Part shown: positions 23,827 to 33,614 of the stretch, piece after piece | Layout: the number at the start of each line of letters is the position of its first letter | How positions within the stretch are numbered: position 1 is the stretch's first letter | Origin: Eubacterium ruminantium | Lineage (GTDB): Bacteria; Bacillota; Clostridia; Lachnospirales; Lachnospiraceae | Assembly: GCA_900108205.1 (NCBI GenBank) | Contig: FNUU01000004.1 | Coordinates: forward strand, 1 to 64,000 | Reading direction: 5' to 3' | Length of the DNA stretch: 64,000 nt | The notes under the pieces: model-generated | What the model was told of the DNA's origin: nothing | The model's database searches: none | Seen by the model: the letters and a program-made list of their open reading frames with translations, nothing else | Position numbers and translations under genes: made by a program

Positions 23827-24513
23827 TCAGAGAATCCCCACAGCCTCCTTGGCGAGTCTGTCGGCCTCTTCATTTCCGGCGACACCGGAATGCCCTTTGA
23901 CCTTTATAAATTCAATCTCTATAAGGCCGGCCGCTTTCTGCATCACTTCATGATAATGAGCGGTTCCGGTCTTATTTCTTTTCCACTCACCGGTCGCCCA
24001 TTTTTCTATACCCATATAATCATAATAAATAGATACCTTTGAAAGTCCCAGCTTTATAGCTCTCTCAACCGCTGCAACCGAGCCGCAGATCTCTCCTGCC
24101 ACATTACGCATCTCGGCCATCTCCCGATCATTTCCTGAGCCCTGAAGAATTATTTTCTCTCCATTTGCCATTAAAAAACCGCCGTATCCATATACTCCTG
24201 TTGCAGAATTAAAGCTGCCATCAACGAAGGCATAGTTTTCTGCTGATCCCGCTGTCACTTCAGCTTTAACGTCCGGTTTAATCGCACTTTCTGATACCTG
24301 TGAATCATCATTTTCCTGCGATATTTTTTTTAACCTGGCCGGGCCGGCTCCTGCTTTTACATATTCCTCTGCCTCAGAAAGTTCCTTGAAGCTTTTAAAC
24401 TCTGCCCCCGGAAAGCCCTTGACATTTTTCTCGCAATCACTCCAGCTATAATATATTCCCGGATTACGTCCCTTCCTTACGGCATAGAACTTATTCGCTG
24501 CCTTAGTTGCCAT
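23827..24513 (-). CDS. rnhA: RNase H with N-terminal viroplasmin/RNase H1 hybrid-binding domain
   Basis: A 228-residue ribonuclease H that cuts RNA in RNA-DNA hybrids. Residues 5-52 form the caulimovirus viroplasmin/RNase H1 N-terminal domain (KFYAVRKGRNPGIYYSWSDC, FPGAEFKSFKELSEAEEYV). After a linker the catalytic domain shows the Asp in YAFVDGSFNSATGVYGYGG, the Glu in NVAGEICGSVAAVE, the Asp in VSIYYDYMGIEKWATGEW and the His/Asp in VKGHSGVAGNEEADRLAKEA. All four catalytic acids are present. It ends the minus-strand transcription unit that starts with the sugar transferase gene, but its role is housekeeping. Confidence 0.9.
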   Translation of the reverse strand: MATKAANKFYAVRKGRNPGIYYSWSDCEKNVKGFPGAEFKSFKELSEAEEYVKAGAGPARLKKISQENDDSQVSESAIKPDVKAEVTAGSAENYAFVDGSFNSATGVYGYGGFLMANGEKIILQGSGNDREMAEMRNVAGEICGSVAAVERAIKLGLSKVSIYYDYMGIEKWATGEWKRNKTGTAHYHEVMQKAAGLIEIEFIKVKGHSGVAGNEEADRLAKEAVGIL

Positions 24514-24561
24514 TTATAATAATATTTCCCTTCTTTAAATCTCTTACACTCCCGAAGCACG

Positions 24562-25377
24562 TCAGTCAAGCTGCTTATTCTCTATAGCATCATATATTGC
24601 TCTGAAAATGATAAAATCCTTCGGTGTCGTAACCTTGATATTATAATCAGGTCCCATAACAGTATGAAGTGAATAACCATAAGACGTCATGAGCGAACAT
24701 GAATCTATCATATTTGTCTTGCCCTCTGATATAGCCTTCCTCTCGGCCTCAAGTATATCCTTCAGATAAAAGCTCTGTGGTGCCTTGGCAAATCTGCTCC
24801 TGCTTCTGTCCGGAACAGAAAGTATCCTTTCACCTGCTTCCGACAAATAGCCGGTTTTATTTGACGCACCGCCTGTATCCTTTGATACATCGTTCGCCGT
24901 CTCAGTTGACGCCCCTTCCGCTCCAGCCGGGTCATCTATAAGCACCACTGTCTCACCTGCCGGTGATACTGTTATTGCCGAACCGTATTTCTTTACCGAA
25001 TTGATATTATCTGTAATAGTCTCCTGTTTGATAAGCGGTCTAACGCCATCATGGATCAGAACTATGCAGTCTTTATCATTTCCGAAATGCTTTTCTGCGG
25101 CTGCCAGCCCGTTATATATAGACATCTGACCGGTCTCACCACCGGCTACGATATCCTTTATCTTATGAAGGTCATATCTCCGCTTCATATCCTCCATATA
25201 ATCTATCCATCCGGCTATACAGACTACTATTATGGCATCAATATCCTCAGCTTTCTGAAAATGCTCTATAGTATGCACTATGATCGGCTTACCATGAACC
25301 AGAAGAAACTGCTTCGGGATATCTGCATTTGTCATTCTTGTACCGGATCCACCGGCAAATATAACCGCTACATTCAT
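24562..25377 (-). CDS. IspD-like cytidylyltransferase, with internal insertion
   Basis: A 271-residue nucleotidyltransferase of the IspD/TarI family, which couples CTP to a sugar- or polyol-phosphate. The nucleotide loop is AVIFAGGSGTRMTNADIPKQ; IHDGVRPLI and KVTTPKDFIIFRAIYDAI are further landmarks. Relative to its paralogue at 35893-36606 it has about 34 extra residues (near 150-184, rich in Ala, Gly, Ser, Thr, Glu) before the substrate loop. The start at 25377 lies one base after the stop of the UDP-galactopyranose mutase gene, with GGAAAG upstream. Location in a polysaccharide locus with LicD favours a polyol-phosphate (ribitol- or similar) cytidylyltransferase over the isoprenoid enzyme; that is inference. 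Confidence 0.75.
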   Translation of the reverse strand: MNVAVIFAGGSGTRMTNADIPKQFLLVHGKPIIVHTIEHFQKAEDIDAIIVVCIAGWIDYMEDMKRRYDLHKIKDIVAGGETGQMSIYNGLAAAEKHFGNDKDCIVLIHDGVRPLIKQETITDNINSVKKYGSAITVSPAGETVVLIDDPAGAEGASTETANDVSKDTGGASNKTGYLSEAGERILSVPDRSRSRFAKAPQSFYLKDILEAERKAISEGKTNMIDSCSLMTSYGYSLHTVMGPDYNIKVTTPKDFIIFRAIYDAIENKQLD

Positions 25378-25378
25378 T

Positions 25379-26533
25379 TTAGCTTTCCTTAAAGATGCTG
25401 TCTGCCTTATCAAGAGCTGCTGCAACAACAGCATCCATATCATAATATTTGTATTCAGCAAGTCTGCCGCCGAATATAACATTTTCTTCAGCATCAGCAA
25501 GCTTTTTATACTCAGCGTAGAGCGCACTGTTCTGGTCATCATTTACCGGATAATAAGGCTCATCACCAAGCTTCCACTCCGAACTGTATTCACGGCTGAT
25601 AACAGTCTTCGGAAGATCATTTCCATCTTTATCCTTACCGAATTCAAACCACTTATGCTCAATAATACGTGTCCAAGGAGTCTCAGCATCTGTATAGTTT
25701 ACAGCAGCATTTCCCTGGAAGGACGGAATATTCAGTATCTCATTTTCAAAACGTACCGAACGATACTGAAGTGTTCCGCGCGAATAATTGAAATATGCAT
25801 CAATAGGGCCTGTATAAAGAAGCTTCTCTGCCTCTTCGTCAAGCTCCTCCTTATTCTCAAAATATTCCACGCCGGTTCTTACTTCTATATTTTCATGGTC
25901 AAGAATATTCTGAACCATCTTTGTATATCCGCCTATCGGAATGCCCTGATAAAGTGCATTGAAATAATTATTATCAAAGGTCAGTCTTACAGGAAGTCTC
26001 TTAATGATAAATGCAGGAAGGGCTGTACACGGTCTGCCCCACTGCTTCTCTGTATATCCCTTAACAAGCTTCTCATATATATCCTTACCAATAAGAAGTA
26101 TAGCCTGCTCCTCAAGGTTTCTTGGCTCGGTTACTCCTTCTGCCTCCATGGCCTTCGCAGCCTCAAGTCTCTGCTCTTCTATCTTCTTTGCTGCTTCTTC
26201 AGGAGTGGTAACACCCCACATTTTATTAAAGGTATACATATTGAAAGGAAGAGAATAGAGCTCCCCCTTATAATTTGCAACCGGTGAATTAGTAAATCTG
26301 TTAAATTCCGCAAAATTCTGAAGAAAAGTCCAGACTCTCTTATCATTTGTATGGAAAATATGTGCACCATACTTATGCACCTCTATACCTTCAATCTCCT
26401 CGGTATAAACATTTCCCGCAATATGATTACGCTTATCAATTACAAGAACCTTTTTTCCTTCCTCAGCAGCTCTTCTTGCAAAGGTTGCTCCGTAAAGACC
26501 GGATCCTACAACCAGATAATCAAACTTTTTCAC
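25379..26533 (-). CDS. glf: UDP-galactopyranose mutase
   Basis: A 384-residue FAD enzyme that converts UDP-galactopyranose to UDP-galactofuranose, the donor for galactofuranose residues. The FAD-binding N-terminus is FDYLVVGSGLYGATFARRAA; then VLVIDKRNHIAGNVYTEE, VHKYGAHIFHTNDKRVW, NSPVANYKGELYSLPFNMYT, and the active-site region KGYTEKQWGRPCTALP and FNYSRGTLQYRSVRFENEI. Length and motif order are typical. Its gene is between the flippase and an IspD-like gene. Implies that the surface polymer contains galactofuranose, consistent with the glycosyltransferase at 46760-47851. Confidence 0.95.
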   Translation of the reverse strand: MKKFDYLVVGSGLYGATFARRAAEEGKKVLVIDKRNHIAGNVYTEEIEGIEVHKYGAHIFHTNDKRVWTFLQNFAEFNRFTNSPVANYKGELYSLPFNMYTFNKMWGVTTPEEAAKKIEEQRLEAAKAMEAEGVTEPRNLEEQAILLIGKDIYEKLVKGYTEKQWGRPCTALPAFIIKRLPVRLTFDNNYFNALYQGIPIGGYTKMVQNILDHENIEVRTGVEYFENKEELDEEAEKLLYTGPIDAYFNYSRGTLQYRSVRFENEILNIPSFQGNAAVNYTDAETPWTRIIEHKWFEFGKDKDGNDLPKTVISREYSSEWKLGDEPYYPVNDDQNSALYAEYKKLADAEENVIFGGRLAEYKYYDMDAVVAAALDKADSIFKES

Positions 26534-26609
26534 CTTTTATCCTCCCGTAAATCAAATAATCAGCCCACAATTTATCCCTATATGCATCAGGTTCCTTACA
26601 ACACCTGAT

Positions 26610-28100
26610 TTAACCATTCTTTTTTTTCAGCTTCTTCAGAACGCTGTCCAGGATCTCCCTTACCATTTGTTCCTTAGCTATGTAAAGGAAAAGGCCATAA
26701 ACTCCAAAGAATATAACGCCTGAAAGAACTATCTTTATAAAGCAGTCCCTTTCAGAATATCCCAGTGGAAGGAATATGACAAAAATGGAAGACAGCTCCG
26801 CTATAAAAAGTGCAGGAAGTATCTTAAAATAGCTGAGCTTCTTAAAGATATCCCTGACTTCACTTCTGAGAGCTATGTACTGGTAGATAAGTACTACCAC
26901 TTCAGCCGCCAGAGTGCCTATGGCCGCTCCGGAAGACTTAAATTCAGGTATCAGCAATACATTTAAAATGACATCTGTTACAGCTCCCGCAATGACCGAA
27001 TGCAGTACCACCCTTTCTCTGCCGAGCGGAACAAGTATCTCTATACCCAGAATATTGGTAAGTCCGATAAGAAGCAGTGTCGGCATGATAATGATCATCG
27101 GCACTATGGCGTTCCTATACTCAGCGCCCGAAAGGAAATAAATACCTTCCGGAGCAAATGTCATAAAATATATCATCAGCGGAGTGGCAAAAAGAACAAC
27201 GAAATTAATTGCTTTTTTGCTTATCCGCCTGAATTCATCCATCATTTTATGTTCAACATAGTAGGATGCTCTCGGAAGCAGCACCGCTCCGAGGCTTGTT
27301 ACGATTCCAACCAGAATCTGCTTTATCTTGACAGACGCATTGTAATAACCAACCTCTGTCTCGCCCTTCATAAAACCAAGCATTACCGCATCCAGATTCG
27401 TATATATTGTTGTTGCACAGCTCATGGCAAAGAAAACCGCCACAGCTTTAAAATGCGGCCTGAACTCATATTTGCAGGTTTTTTTGAAGCTGATGTATTT
27501 TTTTACATTTAAGAAATTCAAAACACCTGAAGCAGATGCCGCAAATATCGTAATACCGCCGTAGATCACATAATCCGATTCCTTATGGATCAGTATAAAC
27601 ATCGAAACAAGTGCAATAAACTTAAAGATTATGGATCTAATTGTTATATATCTGTATTTTTCAAGTGCCTTATAAAGCCACTCCATTCCGACAAGGTTAA
27701 AGAATATTACCAGACTGGTAACGATATAAAGCTCCTTCTCCCTGTGAATCTTTGGTATAAATGCTATGCATCCCGCAAGAACCGCATACGAAATAACACT
27801 CATTACAGCATTTATGATAAAAAGCTCCTGTGCGGTCTTGGATAACTTTTCCTTATCATCCCTGACCTTTGCGCAGACTCTGATACCATAGGTCGGAATA
27901 CCCAGCCCGGCTATCATGGAGAAATACGCTACAAAGGATGTGGCCGTCTGAACCAGACCTGTACCATGAGGGTGTAAGACTCTGGACACATATGGAAATG
28001 AAATGAGCGGAAAGAGAAATCCGGATATGGTAAGTATTGCATTTAATATAAAATTCTTTTTCAGTGAAGACTCCTTCTTCACATCTCTTTGTTCATCCAT
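26610..28100 (-). CDS. wzx: Wzx-like polysaccharide flippase
   Basis: A 496-residue integral membrane protein of the MOP superfamily (polysaccharide transport/RfbX type) that flips lipid-linked repeat units outwards. The N-terminal signature KKNFILNAILTISGFLFPLI and SFPYVSRVLHPHGTGLVQTA is typical of O-antigen and capsule flippases. About 12-14 hydrophobic helices are visible, with short basic loops, and a basic C-terminus (VLKKLKKKNG). It sits between glf and the initiating sugar transferase on the same strand. Confidence 0.9.
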   Translation of the reverse strand: MDEQRDVKKESSLKKNFILNAILTISGFLFPLISFPYVSRVLHPHGTGLVQTATSFVAYFSMIAGLGIPTYGIRVCAKVRDDKEKLSKTAQELFIINAVMSVISYAVLAGCIAFIPKIHREKELYIVTSLVIFFNLVGMEWLYKALEKYRYITIRSIIFKFIALVSMFILIHKESDYVIYGGITIFAASASGVLNFLNVKKYISFKKTCKYEFRPHFKAVAVFFAMSCATTIYTNLDAVMLGFMKGETEVGYYNASVKIKQILVGIVTSLGAVLLPRASYYVEHKMMDEFRRISKKAINFVVLFATPLMIYFMTFAPEGIYFLSGAEYRNAIVPMIIIMPTLLLIGLTNILGIEILVPLGRERVVLHSVIAGAVTDVILNVLLIPEFKSSGAAIGTLAAEVVVLIYQYIALRSEVRDIFKKLSYFKILPALFIAELSSIFVIFLPLGYSERDCFIKIVLSGVIFFGVYGLFLYIAKEQMVREILDSVLKKLKKKNG

Positions 28101-28123
28101 TTTACTGCAGTCCTTAAACCGTT

Positions 28124-29530
28124 TTATTTTGAGCCCTTCATACCGAGCACAGCACCGAAGGTCTTTATTATTATCTTAACATCCAGCAAAAGACTGAAGT
28201 TACGTATATAATCATTATCCAGCTTAACAACCTCTTCAAAGTCAGTTATATCTGAACGTCCCGATGTCTGCCACATACCTGTAAGTCCCGGCTTTATGGC
28301 AAGACGGCTCATGTGATGAAGGTGATACATCTCAACCTCATCAACTGTAGGCGGTCTGGTGCCCACAAGACTCATATCTCCCTTAAGTATATTAAGGAAC
28401 TGCGGAAACTCATCTATAGAGGTTTTACGAAGGAATTTACCGATCGGAGTGATTCTCGGATCGTCATCCATTTTGAACATGAGTCCCTGCATCTGGTTCT
28501 GACTCATGAGTTCCTTCTTTCTTTCCTCTGCATCCATATACATCGAGCGGAATTTGTACATCTTGAATCTTCTTCCGTTCTTACCTACACGCTCCTGCTT
28601 AAAGAAAACCGGTCCCGGCGACTGTTTCTTTATAATAGGAGCTATAAAAACAGTAAGCAGTCCTGTAAAAACAAGTCCCAGTATGGAAATAATAATATCA
28701 AATATTCTCTTAACAAGCTGCTGTCCAAGAGTGATAGGATTGATATTTGTTTTAACAAATGTTGTATCTCCCACAGTTTCAAGCGATACATTGTTCAGCT
28801 CACTGAGGAACACATTGAGTGTAACATTTACGGTAACCCCCATCGAAAGAAATCTGTTGGAAATTGAGCTTGCATCACTCTTACGCGCCTTGATATACAC
28901 CTCATCAACAACATTCTGACGGAAATACTCCAGCATTCCGTCTTTTGTGATAACCTGTATGCCATCAATATATTTTTCTCCCGGCTGAAGGGTATCATCA
29001 AGAAGCAATATTCCTACCACATGATAAAAGCCCTGATTATTACTGTTGATCAGTTCCAGAAAATCATCCAGATATTTTCTGTAGGTAACCACCATGATCT
29101 TACTCTGATTGGCGTAAGCAGAATATTTATGTATAAGCACCTTCTTCCATATACAATGTGTTATCGTCATAAATACCACATCAAATATAAAGAAGAGACC
29201 GAAAACCATACGCGAATAAATATACGTTATCTTCACTACGAAAAGGTAGCTGAGGAGAACGCCCATAATAAATATATTCATCAATATAATCTTTTCAAGT
29301 TCTTTAAGAAATCCTCTGCGAAGAATACCGCTATGAACCGGTCTGAAGAAAACCGCAAAAAGATAGCCCAGGACCATGACCAATGACAGAGCCTGATAAT
29401 TATTCAAAAAAAGTTTCTTTTCTTCTTCCGGAATCCAGATAAGAAATGCCAGCCACATGGATCCAAGGACGCATATAAAATCGATTATAATGAAATCGAC
29501 ATGTTTTGCTCTTGTACTTCCCTTATTCAT
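28124..29530 (-). CDS. Initiating sugar-phosphate transferase (WbaP/CpsE-like)
   Basis: A 468-residue polyprenyl-phosphate sugar phosphotransferase that starts repeat-unit assembly by moving a sugar-1-phosphate to undecaprenyl phosphate. Four N-terminal helices (residues about 12-125) and a CoA-binding-like domain are followed by the catalytic bacterial sugar transferase domain from about residue 275: KRIFDIIISILGLV, SPGPVFFKQERVGKNGRRF, KMYKFRSMYMDAEERK, DDPRITPIGKFLRKTSIDEF and LKGDMSLVGTRPPTVDE. The donor sugar is not decided (galactose or glucose are common). GGAG lies before the ATG. It is first in its transcription unit behind the promoter at 29572-29600. Confidence 0.92.
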   Translation of the reverse strand: MNKGSTRAKHVDFIIIDFICVLGSMWLAFLIWIPEEEKKLFLNNYQALSLVMVLGYLFAVFFRPVHSGILRRGFLKELEKIILMNIFIMGVLLSYLFVVKITYIYSRMVFGLFFIFDVVFMTITHCIWKKVLIHKYSAYANQSKIMVVTYRKYLDDFLELINSNNQGFYHVVGILLLDDTLQPGEKYIDGIQVITKDGMLEYFRQNVVDEVYIKARKSDASSISNRFLSMGVTVNVTLNVFLSELNNVSLETVGDTTFVKTNINPITLGQQLVKRIFDIIISILGLVFTGLLTVFIAPIIKKQSPGPVFFKQERVGKNGRRFKMYKFRSMYMDAEERKKELMSQNQMQGLMFKMDDDPRITPIGKFLRKTSIDEFPQFLNILKGDMSLVGTRPPTVDEVEMYHLHHMSRLAIKPGLTGMWQTSGRSDITDFEEVVKLDNDYIRNFSLLLDVKIIIKTFGAVLGMKGSK

Positions 29531-29571
29531 ATTCTTAATTACTCCTCAGACTGGTCAAAAATATTTATAAT

Positions 29572-29600
29572 AGTTTAAACCCTAAAGAATTTTCGGTCAA
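29572..29600 (-). promoter_or_regulatory. Promoter of the sugar transferase-flippase-glf unit
   Basis: Minus-strand TTGACC (29595-29600) and TAAACT (29572-29577) are 17 bases apart. It follows the terminator at 29651-29708 and precedes the first gene of the unit by 42 bases. Confidence 0.55.
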
Positions 29601-29650
29601 TAGGAATGTGAAAAAATATGCATTCTCGGTCGTAGATCCAAATACCAATA

Positions 29651-29708
29651 AAAAAAACATACATCCTCAGTCGTAGATCCAAATACTCCTTCGGATGTAT
29701 GTTTTTTT
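29651..29708. terminator. Bidirectional terminator after the CAP protein gene
   Basis: A 16-bp perfect stem runs from AAAAAAACATACATCC (29651-29666) to GGATGTATGTTTTTTT (29693-29708). On the minus strand a T run follows the stem. The loop contains TCGTAGATCCAAATACTC, and a near copy of that (GTCGTAGATCCAAATAC) occurs outside the stem at 29629-29645. Confidence 0.85.
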
Positions 29709-29713
29709 AGACT

Positions 29714-31168
29714 TTATTGTACTTTTCCATTTACTATCTTGTAGGTTTTGCCGTTATATTTTACGGTGCCGGTAAAATTAAAGTTTACCTGACCGTTCTT
29801 ACAGTACCACTGTCCATTTGAATTTGAACCGATGCCTGTAAAGCTGAAATCAACCTTTCCGTTAAGGAGCTTGAACCAGCCATTTTCATTTCTCTCAACG
29901 GTATTGCAGGTAAAATCAACCTTTCCGTTAAGTATTCTCCACCATCCGCCGGTACTCTTCTTTGCTATTGTATTTGTAAAGCTGATCTTTCCGCCATTAA
30001 CATACCAATAGCCTGTGGTTCCTGCAACGGTCCCCTTGATGATATCTGTCTTGCTGAAAACGACCATTCCCTTTTCTATATACCACCAGCCGTTTTCGTT
30101 AGAAGCAAATCCGTTAAATGTTATGTCAACCTTACCATTCTTTGTATAATACCATCCTGTGACACCATTGTAGGTAGTCTTAACTACTGTTTCATTTCCG
30201 ACTGTAACAACCACAGATCTTGTATAAGCTCCAAGCTTCGCTGTAATTGTTACCGTTCCTGAGGCAACTCCTGTTACCTGTCCGGCACTGTTAACCTTTG
30301 CGATCTTCGTATTTGAAGACTTCCAGGTTATACCGTGATAAACTATCACATCCGATGCAGTAGTATCCCATACGCCATCATATGCAAGATTGCATTTTGC
30401 TTTAAGCTTTATGGAAGATCCGATCTCAACCTTCTTCGATCCGGAAAGGCTGAGTCCTGTAACCTTGGAACTCATAACCTCCATCTTCTGGATATAATCA
30501 CCGAATGCTCCAAACGCCTTTCCATCACCGGCTGAATAACCAAACTCACCAACATAACATCCAAGTTCATATCTTGAAGCCGTCTGAGATGACTGGAAAC
30601 CCGCAAGTCCGATACTCTTATACTGTGGGTTGATCATCATCGCATAATGTCCGATATTGTTTGTTGTAGAATTAGGATCCTGAAGGTATAAATCCTTCTC
30701 GTCGTACCAGGCATTTACTCCACTCATAATGCCGTTGAAATTCCAGGCGATCACCTCTCCGCTGGATCCTTTTCCATTGTATTTAAGTGTAAATGTAGAC
30801 GTATTATTTGGTCTGGTGTGGGACATATAAACATCAGCTTCAGCCGCACGAAGCTGTGCTATATATTCAAGGGTTGAGTCCCATGTAAGCGGTACATAAT
30901 CCGAAGACGTAAGATTTCTCTGAAGAGCCGTACAATAATATCCTTTTGTACACGCTTCCTTTCTTATCTCATTAAGTCTTTGAAGCAGAGCCGCGGTATC
31001 AGGCTTATCATAATTGCCTCTTACACCTACGATTGCATTTCCTGAAGAAGCCTTGGTCTTATCACTGACTCTGACCGTAACAGCGCTTGCATAAGAGCCA
31101 AACATCATTACTACTGCCAAAATGGTTACAAGAGTAACTCTGAGGCGTACTTTTCTACTAAAAAACAT
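29714..31168 (-). CDS. Secreted CAP-domain protein with Ig-like domain and NGWW cell-surface repeats
   Basis: A 484-residue secreted protein. The ATG at 31168 has GGGAGGG seven bases upstream. A signal peptide ([20 protein letters not shown], cleavage near SYASA) is followed by a CAP/SCP domain at about 55-235 ([57 protein letters not shown]), a bacterial Ig-like group 2 domain at about 240-315 ([32 protein letters not shown]) and about seven 22-residue repeats to the end with the core NGWWYIEKG or NGKVDF. The same repeats end the GH9 enzyme just upstream, 34 bases away, so the two form an operon. The repeats are aromatic-rich and likely bind a wall or surface polymer; the ligand is unknown. 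Confidence 0.88.
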   Translation of the reverse strand: MFFSRKVRLRVTLVTILAVVMMFGSYASAVTVRVSDKTKASSGNAIVGVRGNYDKPDTAALLQRLNEIRKEACTKGYYCTALQRNLTSSDYVPLTWDSTLEYIAQLRAAEADVYMSHTRPNNTSTFTLKYNGKGSSGEVIAWNFNGIMSGVNAWYDEKDLYLQDPNSTTNNIGHYAMMINPQYKSIGLAGFQSSQTASRYELGCYVGEFGYSAGDGKAFGAFGDYIQKMEVMSSKVTGLSLSGSKKVEIGSSIKLKAKCNLAYDGVWDTTASDVIVYHGITWKSSNTKIAKVNSAGQVTGVASGTVTITAKLGAYTRSVVVTVGNETVVKTTYNGVTGWYYTKNGKVDITFNGFASNENGWWYIEKGMVVFSKTDIIKGTVAGTTGYWYVNGGKISFTNTIAKKSTGGWWRILNGKVDFTCNTVERNENGWFKLLNGKVDFSFTGIGSNSNGQWYCKNGQVNFNFTGTVKYNGKTYKIVNGKVQ

Positions 31169-31202
31169 CAGCATCCCTCCCTATACTAACTCTCTTATAT
31201 AC

Positions 31203-33263
31203 CTAAACTACCTTACCGTCTTTTATTTTGTAGGTTTTTCCGTTATATTTCACAGTTCCGGAAAAACCAAACTGCACTACTCCTCCTTTGCAATACCATT
31301 TTCCATAGCTGTTTGACCCTATTCCCGTAAATGAGAAGTCCACCTTTCCGCCACTCAGCTTAAACCATCCGTTTTCATTCTTTTCGACTGTGTTGCAGTT
31401 AAAGTCCACCTTACCGTTGACTATACGCCACCAGCCGCTTTCATTTTTGGCAATACCGGTATAACTAAAGTCTACTCTGCCGTTTTTAATGCACCACCAG
31501 CCATTTGCATTCTTCGCAACCGTATCGGTAAAGATAACCTGACTGTTCTTTACATACCACCAGCCGTCAGTATTCTTTAATTTACCCTTGATGATATCAT
31601 TCTTCGCAAATGTAACCTTGCCCTTCTCCACATACCACCAGCCATTCTTATTTGAAGCAAAACCGGTAAATGAAGTAATGACCTTGCCCTTAGGTGCATA
31701 ATACCATCCTATTACACCTTTATATTTCATCTTGACAACCTGTTCCTTGTCATCTGTAGGAACATTGCTGTCATAATAATAGTTCTTATCTATATTCTGT
31801 CCGCTTTCGCCGATGTGTCCCGAATAGATAGCTGCTGCTGAAGCAACCAGCGTTGCGTTATAATCCAGTGCAACCTCGTTATATACATAATCATCGGCTC
31901 TGTCGGCGTAAGTACCATCCGTTCTCGGGCCGCCTACCAGCGCTCCTATAAGGTTATATTTCATCTTATAGGTTCCCTGATTCAGTTCTGAGAAGCCATA
32001 TCCTGAAGCCGCCTCATGGTGAGGATATACAGGTGAAGCTGAATTATATCCTGTTACAAAGCACTGCTTCTGGGAATTATTTCCAAGCAGGAACTTCATC
32101 TGAGCTTCTGCTGACTTTCTGTATGTGGAGGTCTTTGAAACCTTGTCATAAAGAAGTCCGATATACTGAAGCGCTGTATTGTATCTTGCGGAGCCCCAGT
32201 CAAGAAGACATACATAGCCTTCAAATGACTTGTAATTATTTGCAACATTTGCTGAGTTCTGAAGCTTTGAAGCATCATTTCTGAAATATCCGATCGCAGG
32301 GGCTACATTGTCCCAGCTGAGCGCCCAGTAAACATTATTGCCCTTGGTGGTATTGCAATATTTGTTATATTCATCCTGATAAACAGAATTACCGGAAATC
32401 TTATATAATATAGCTGCCGCCAGACAATAATCATCTTCCCATCCGGAAGAAGCATAGAAGCTTCCTGCTGTTGTATTTACTGATTTCGGATTATTCTTTG
32501 CAAAGTTGAAAAGACGTTTTGCAATCGTTAAACTGTTAGTATCCTTATAATTAAGATAATGAAGTGCCATTGCCGCAGATGTAAGGGATACTATATCCGT
32601 AGAATAGCCATTTTGTGCATCTGCAAAATAAATCTTTCTGCCGCTGCTGTATGGCTGTTTCTCAGGTGCGCCCCAGTAGCTGTTGTGGTCATCATTTCCT
32701 TCACCGACCTGAACCACGAAAGCTTCAACCCTGTTATTCTTATCATAAACTATACACTTCTTGAAATATTCGACAAAATGATCGGCGATAGTCTTCATAT
32801 GTCCGGTCTGACCTGCCGCCTCGTAAGCAGCCTTATCGGTATAATAGCTCATCTCCAGAACCATGGCTGCATATGCCTCGGTTATACCAAACTTTACATG
32901 ATCTCCTGCATCATGGAAGCCGCCTGTAACATCGACATTTACTGTCTTGCCATCTTTTCTGGTATAAGTTGTCTTATCGTAGGTATGGCAGTTTCCCCTC
33001 CAGTTTAAAAGACTTCTTCCGCTGACATTTGCGCCGCACATATTGGCATCATAGAAATAAAGTGAATACTGAAGAAGCTTGGCATAGTTATAGGAAATAT
33101 CTGAATAATTATAATCCCTTATATCTCCTCCGGAATTAAATCTGATGGTAGCGCCCGAAACGCTTCTTGCCTCCGCCTTACCTTTGCTGATACCTGCCGC
33201 AGAACAAAGCATCACAAATGCCATCAAAAAGCTTACAAGTCTTTTTTGGGCTTTTTTCAACAT
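31203..33263 (-). CDS. GH9 endoglucanase with C-terminal NGWW repeats
   Basis: A 686-residue secreted beta-1,4-glucanase. The ATG at 33263 follows AGGAG by 11 bases. Signal peptide [20 protein letters not shown] to about KAEARS. The GH9 (alpha/alpha)6 catalytic domain spans about 35-490. [16 protein letters not shown] contains the base Asp pair (Asp118, Asp121), [30 protein letters not shown] (His416 region) and [18 protein letters not shown] with the acid Glu463. Residues about 519-686 are seven or eight copies of an NGWW repeat of the type in the CAP protein. There is no CBM3 or dockerin. It sits inside a polysaccharide synthesis locus, so it may trim the cell's own polymer rather than plant cellulose, though either is possible. 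Confidence 0.92.
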   Translation of the reverse strand: MLKKAQKRLVSFLMAFVMLCSAAGISKGKAEARSVSGATIRFNSGGDIRDYNYSDISYNYAKLLQYSLYFYDANMCGANVSGRSLLNWRGNCHTYDKTTYTRKDGKTVNVDVTGGFHDAGDHVKFGITEAYAAMVLEMSYYTDKAAYEAAGQTGHMKTIADHFVEYFKKCIVYDKNNRVEAFVVQVGEGNDDHNSYWGAPEKQPYSSGRKIYFADAQNGYSTDIVSLTSAAMALHYLNYKDTNSLTIAKRLFNFAKNNPKSVNTTAGSFYASSGWEDDYCLAAAILYKISGNSVYQDEYNKYCNTTKGNNVYWALSWDNVAPAIGYFRNDASKLQNSANVANNYKSFEGYVCLLDWGSARYNTALQYIGLLYDKVSKTSTYRKSAEAQMKFLLGNNSQKQCFVTGYNSASPVYPHHEAASGYGFSELNQGTYKMKYNLIGALVGGPRTDGTYADRADDYVYNEVALDYNATLVASAAAIYSGHIGESGQNIDKNYYYDSNVPTDDKEQVVKMKYKGVIGWYYAPKGKVITSFTGFASNKNGWWYVEKGKVTFAKNDIIKGKLKNTDGWWYVKNSQVIFTDTVAKNANGWWCIKNGRVDFSYTGIAKNESGWWRIVNGKVDFNCNTVEKNENGWFKLSGGKVDFSFTGIGSNSYGKWYCKGGVVQFGFSGTVKYNGKTYKIKDGKVV

Positions 33264-33351
33264 TTTTTCATACACTCCTTTCGATTTTATGTAAACATCT
33301 TTTTCTCCCATATCTTATAAATCCTAACATCGGATTTTCCCCAAAATGATA

Positions 33352-33395
33352 TAGAAAAAGCCCTCGCAACGGCCTGTTAAGTCTTTGCAAGGGCT
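33352..33395 (-). terminator. Terminator between acyltransferase and GH9 genes
   Basis: Stem AGCCCTCGCAA/TTGCAAGGGCT (33359-33369, 33385-33395) with one mismatch; on the minus strand it is followed by TTTTTC. It is 220 bases after the acyltransferase stop and 89 bases before the GH9 start. Minus-strand TATAAT at 33415-33420 lies just upstream of it, so transcripts from there would meet this stem first. The rest of the spacer 33421-33614 is AT-rich with no gene. Confidence 0.7.
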
Positions 33396-33614
33396 AACGT
33401 TACACTCTGCGTATATTATACTATAAAAGTGCGTAAAATCATACAAAAAAATAATGTATTTATATATAATTTTTGTTGGTTTTTTGTAATATATTAACCA
33501 AAAAATCTTTATCCGATATCCATACTATTCCGCGTTTTTGAAATAGTGCTATCGATGTGAGCAGGCAAACATTCAGTCGATTTATTTATACCGGCATATC
33601 AGTTTCTGAACAAC

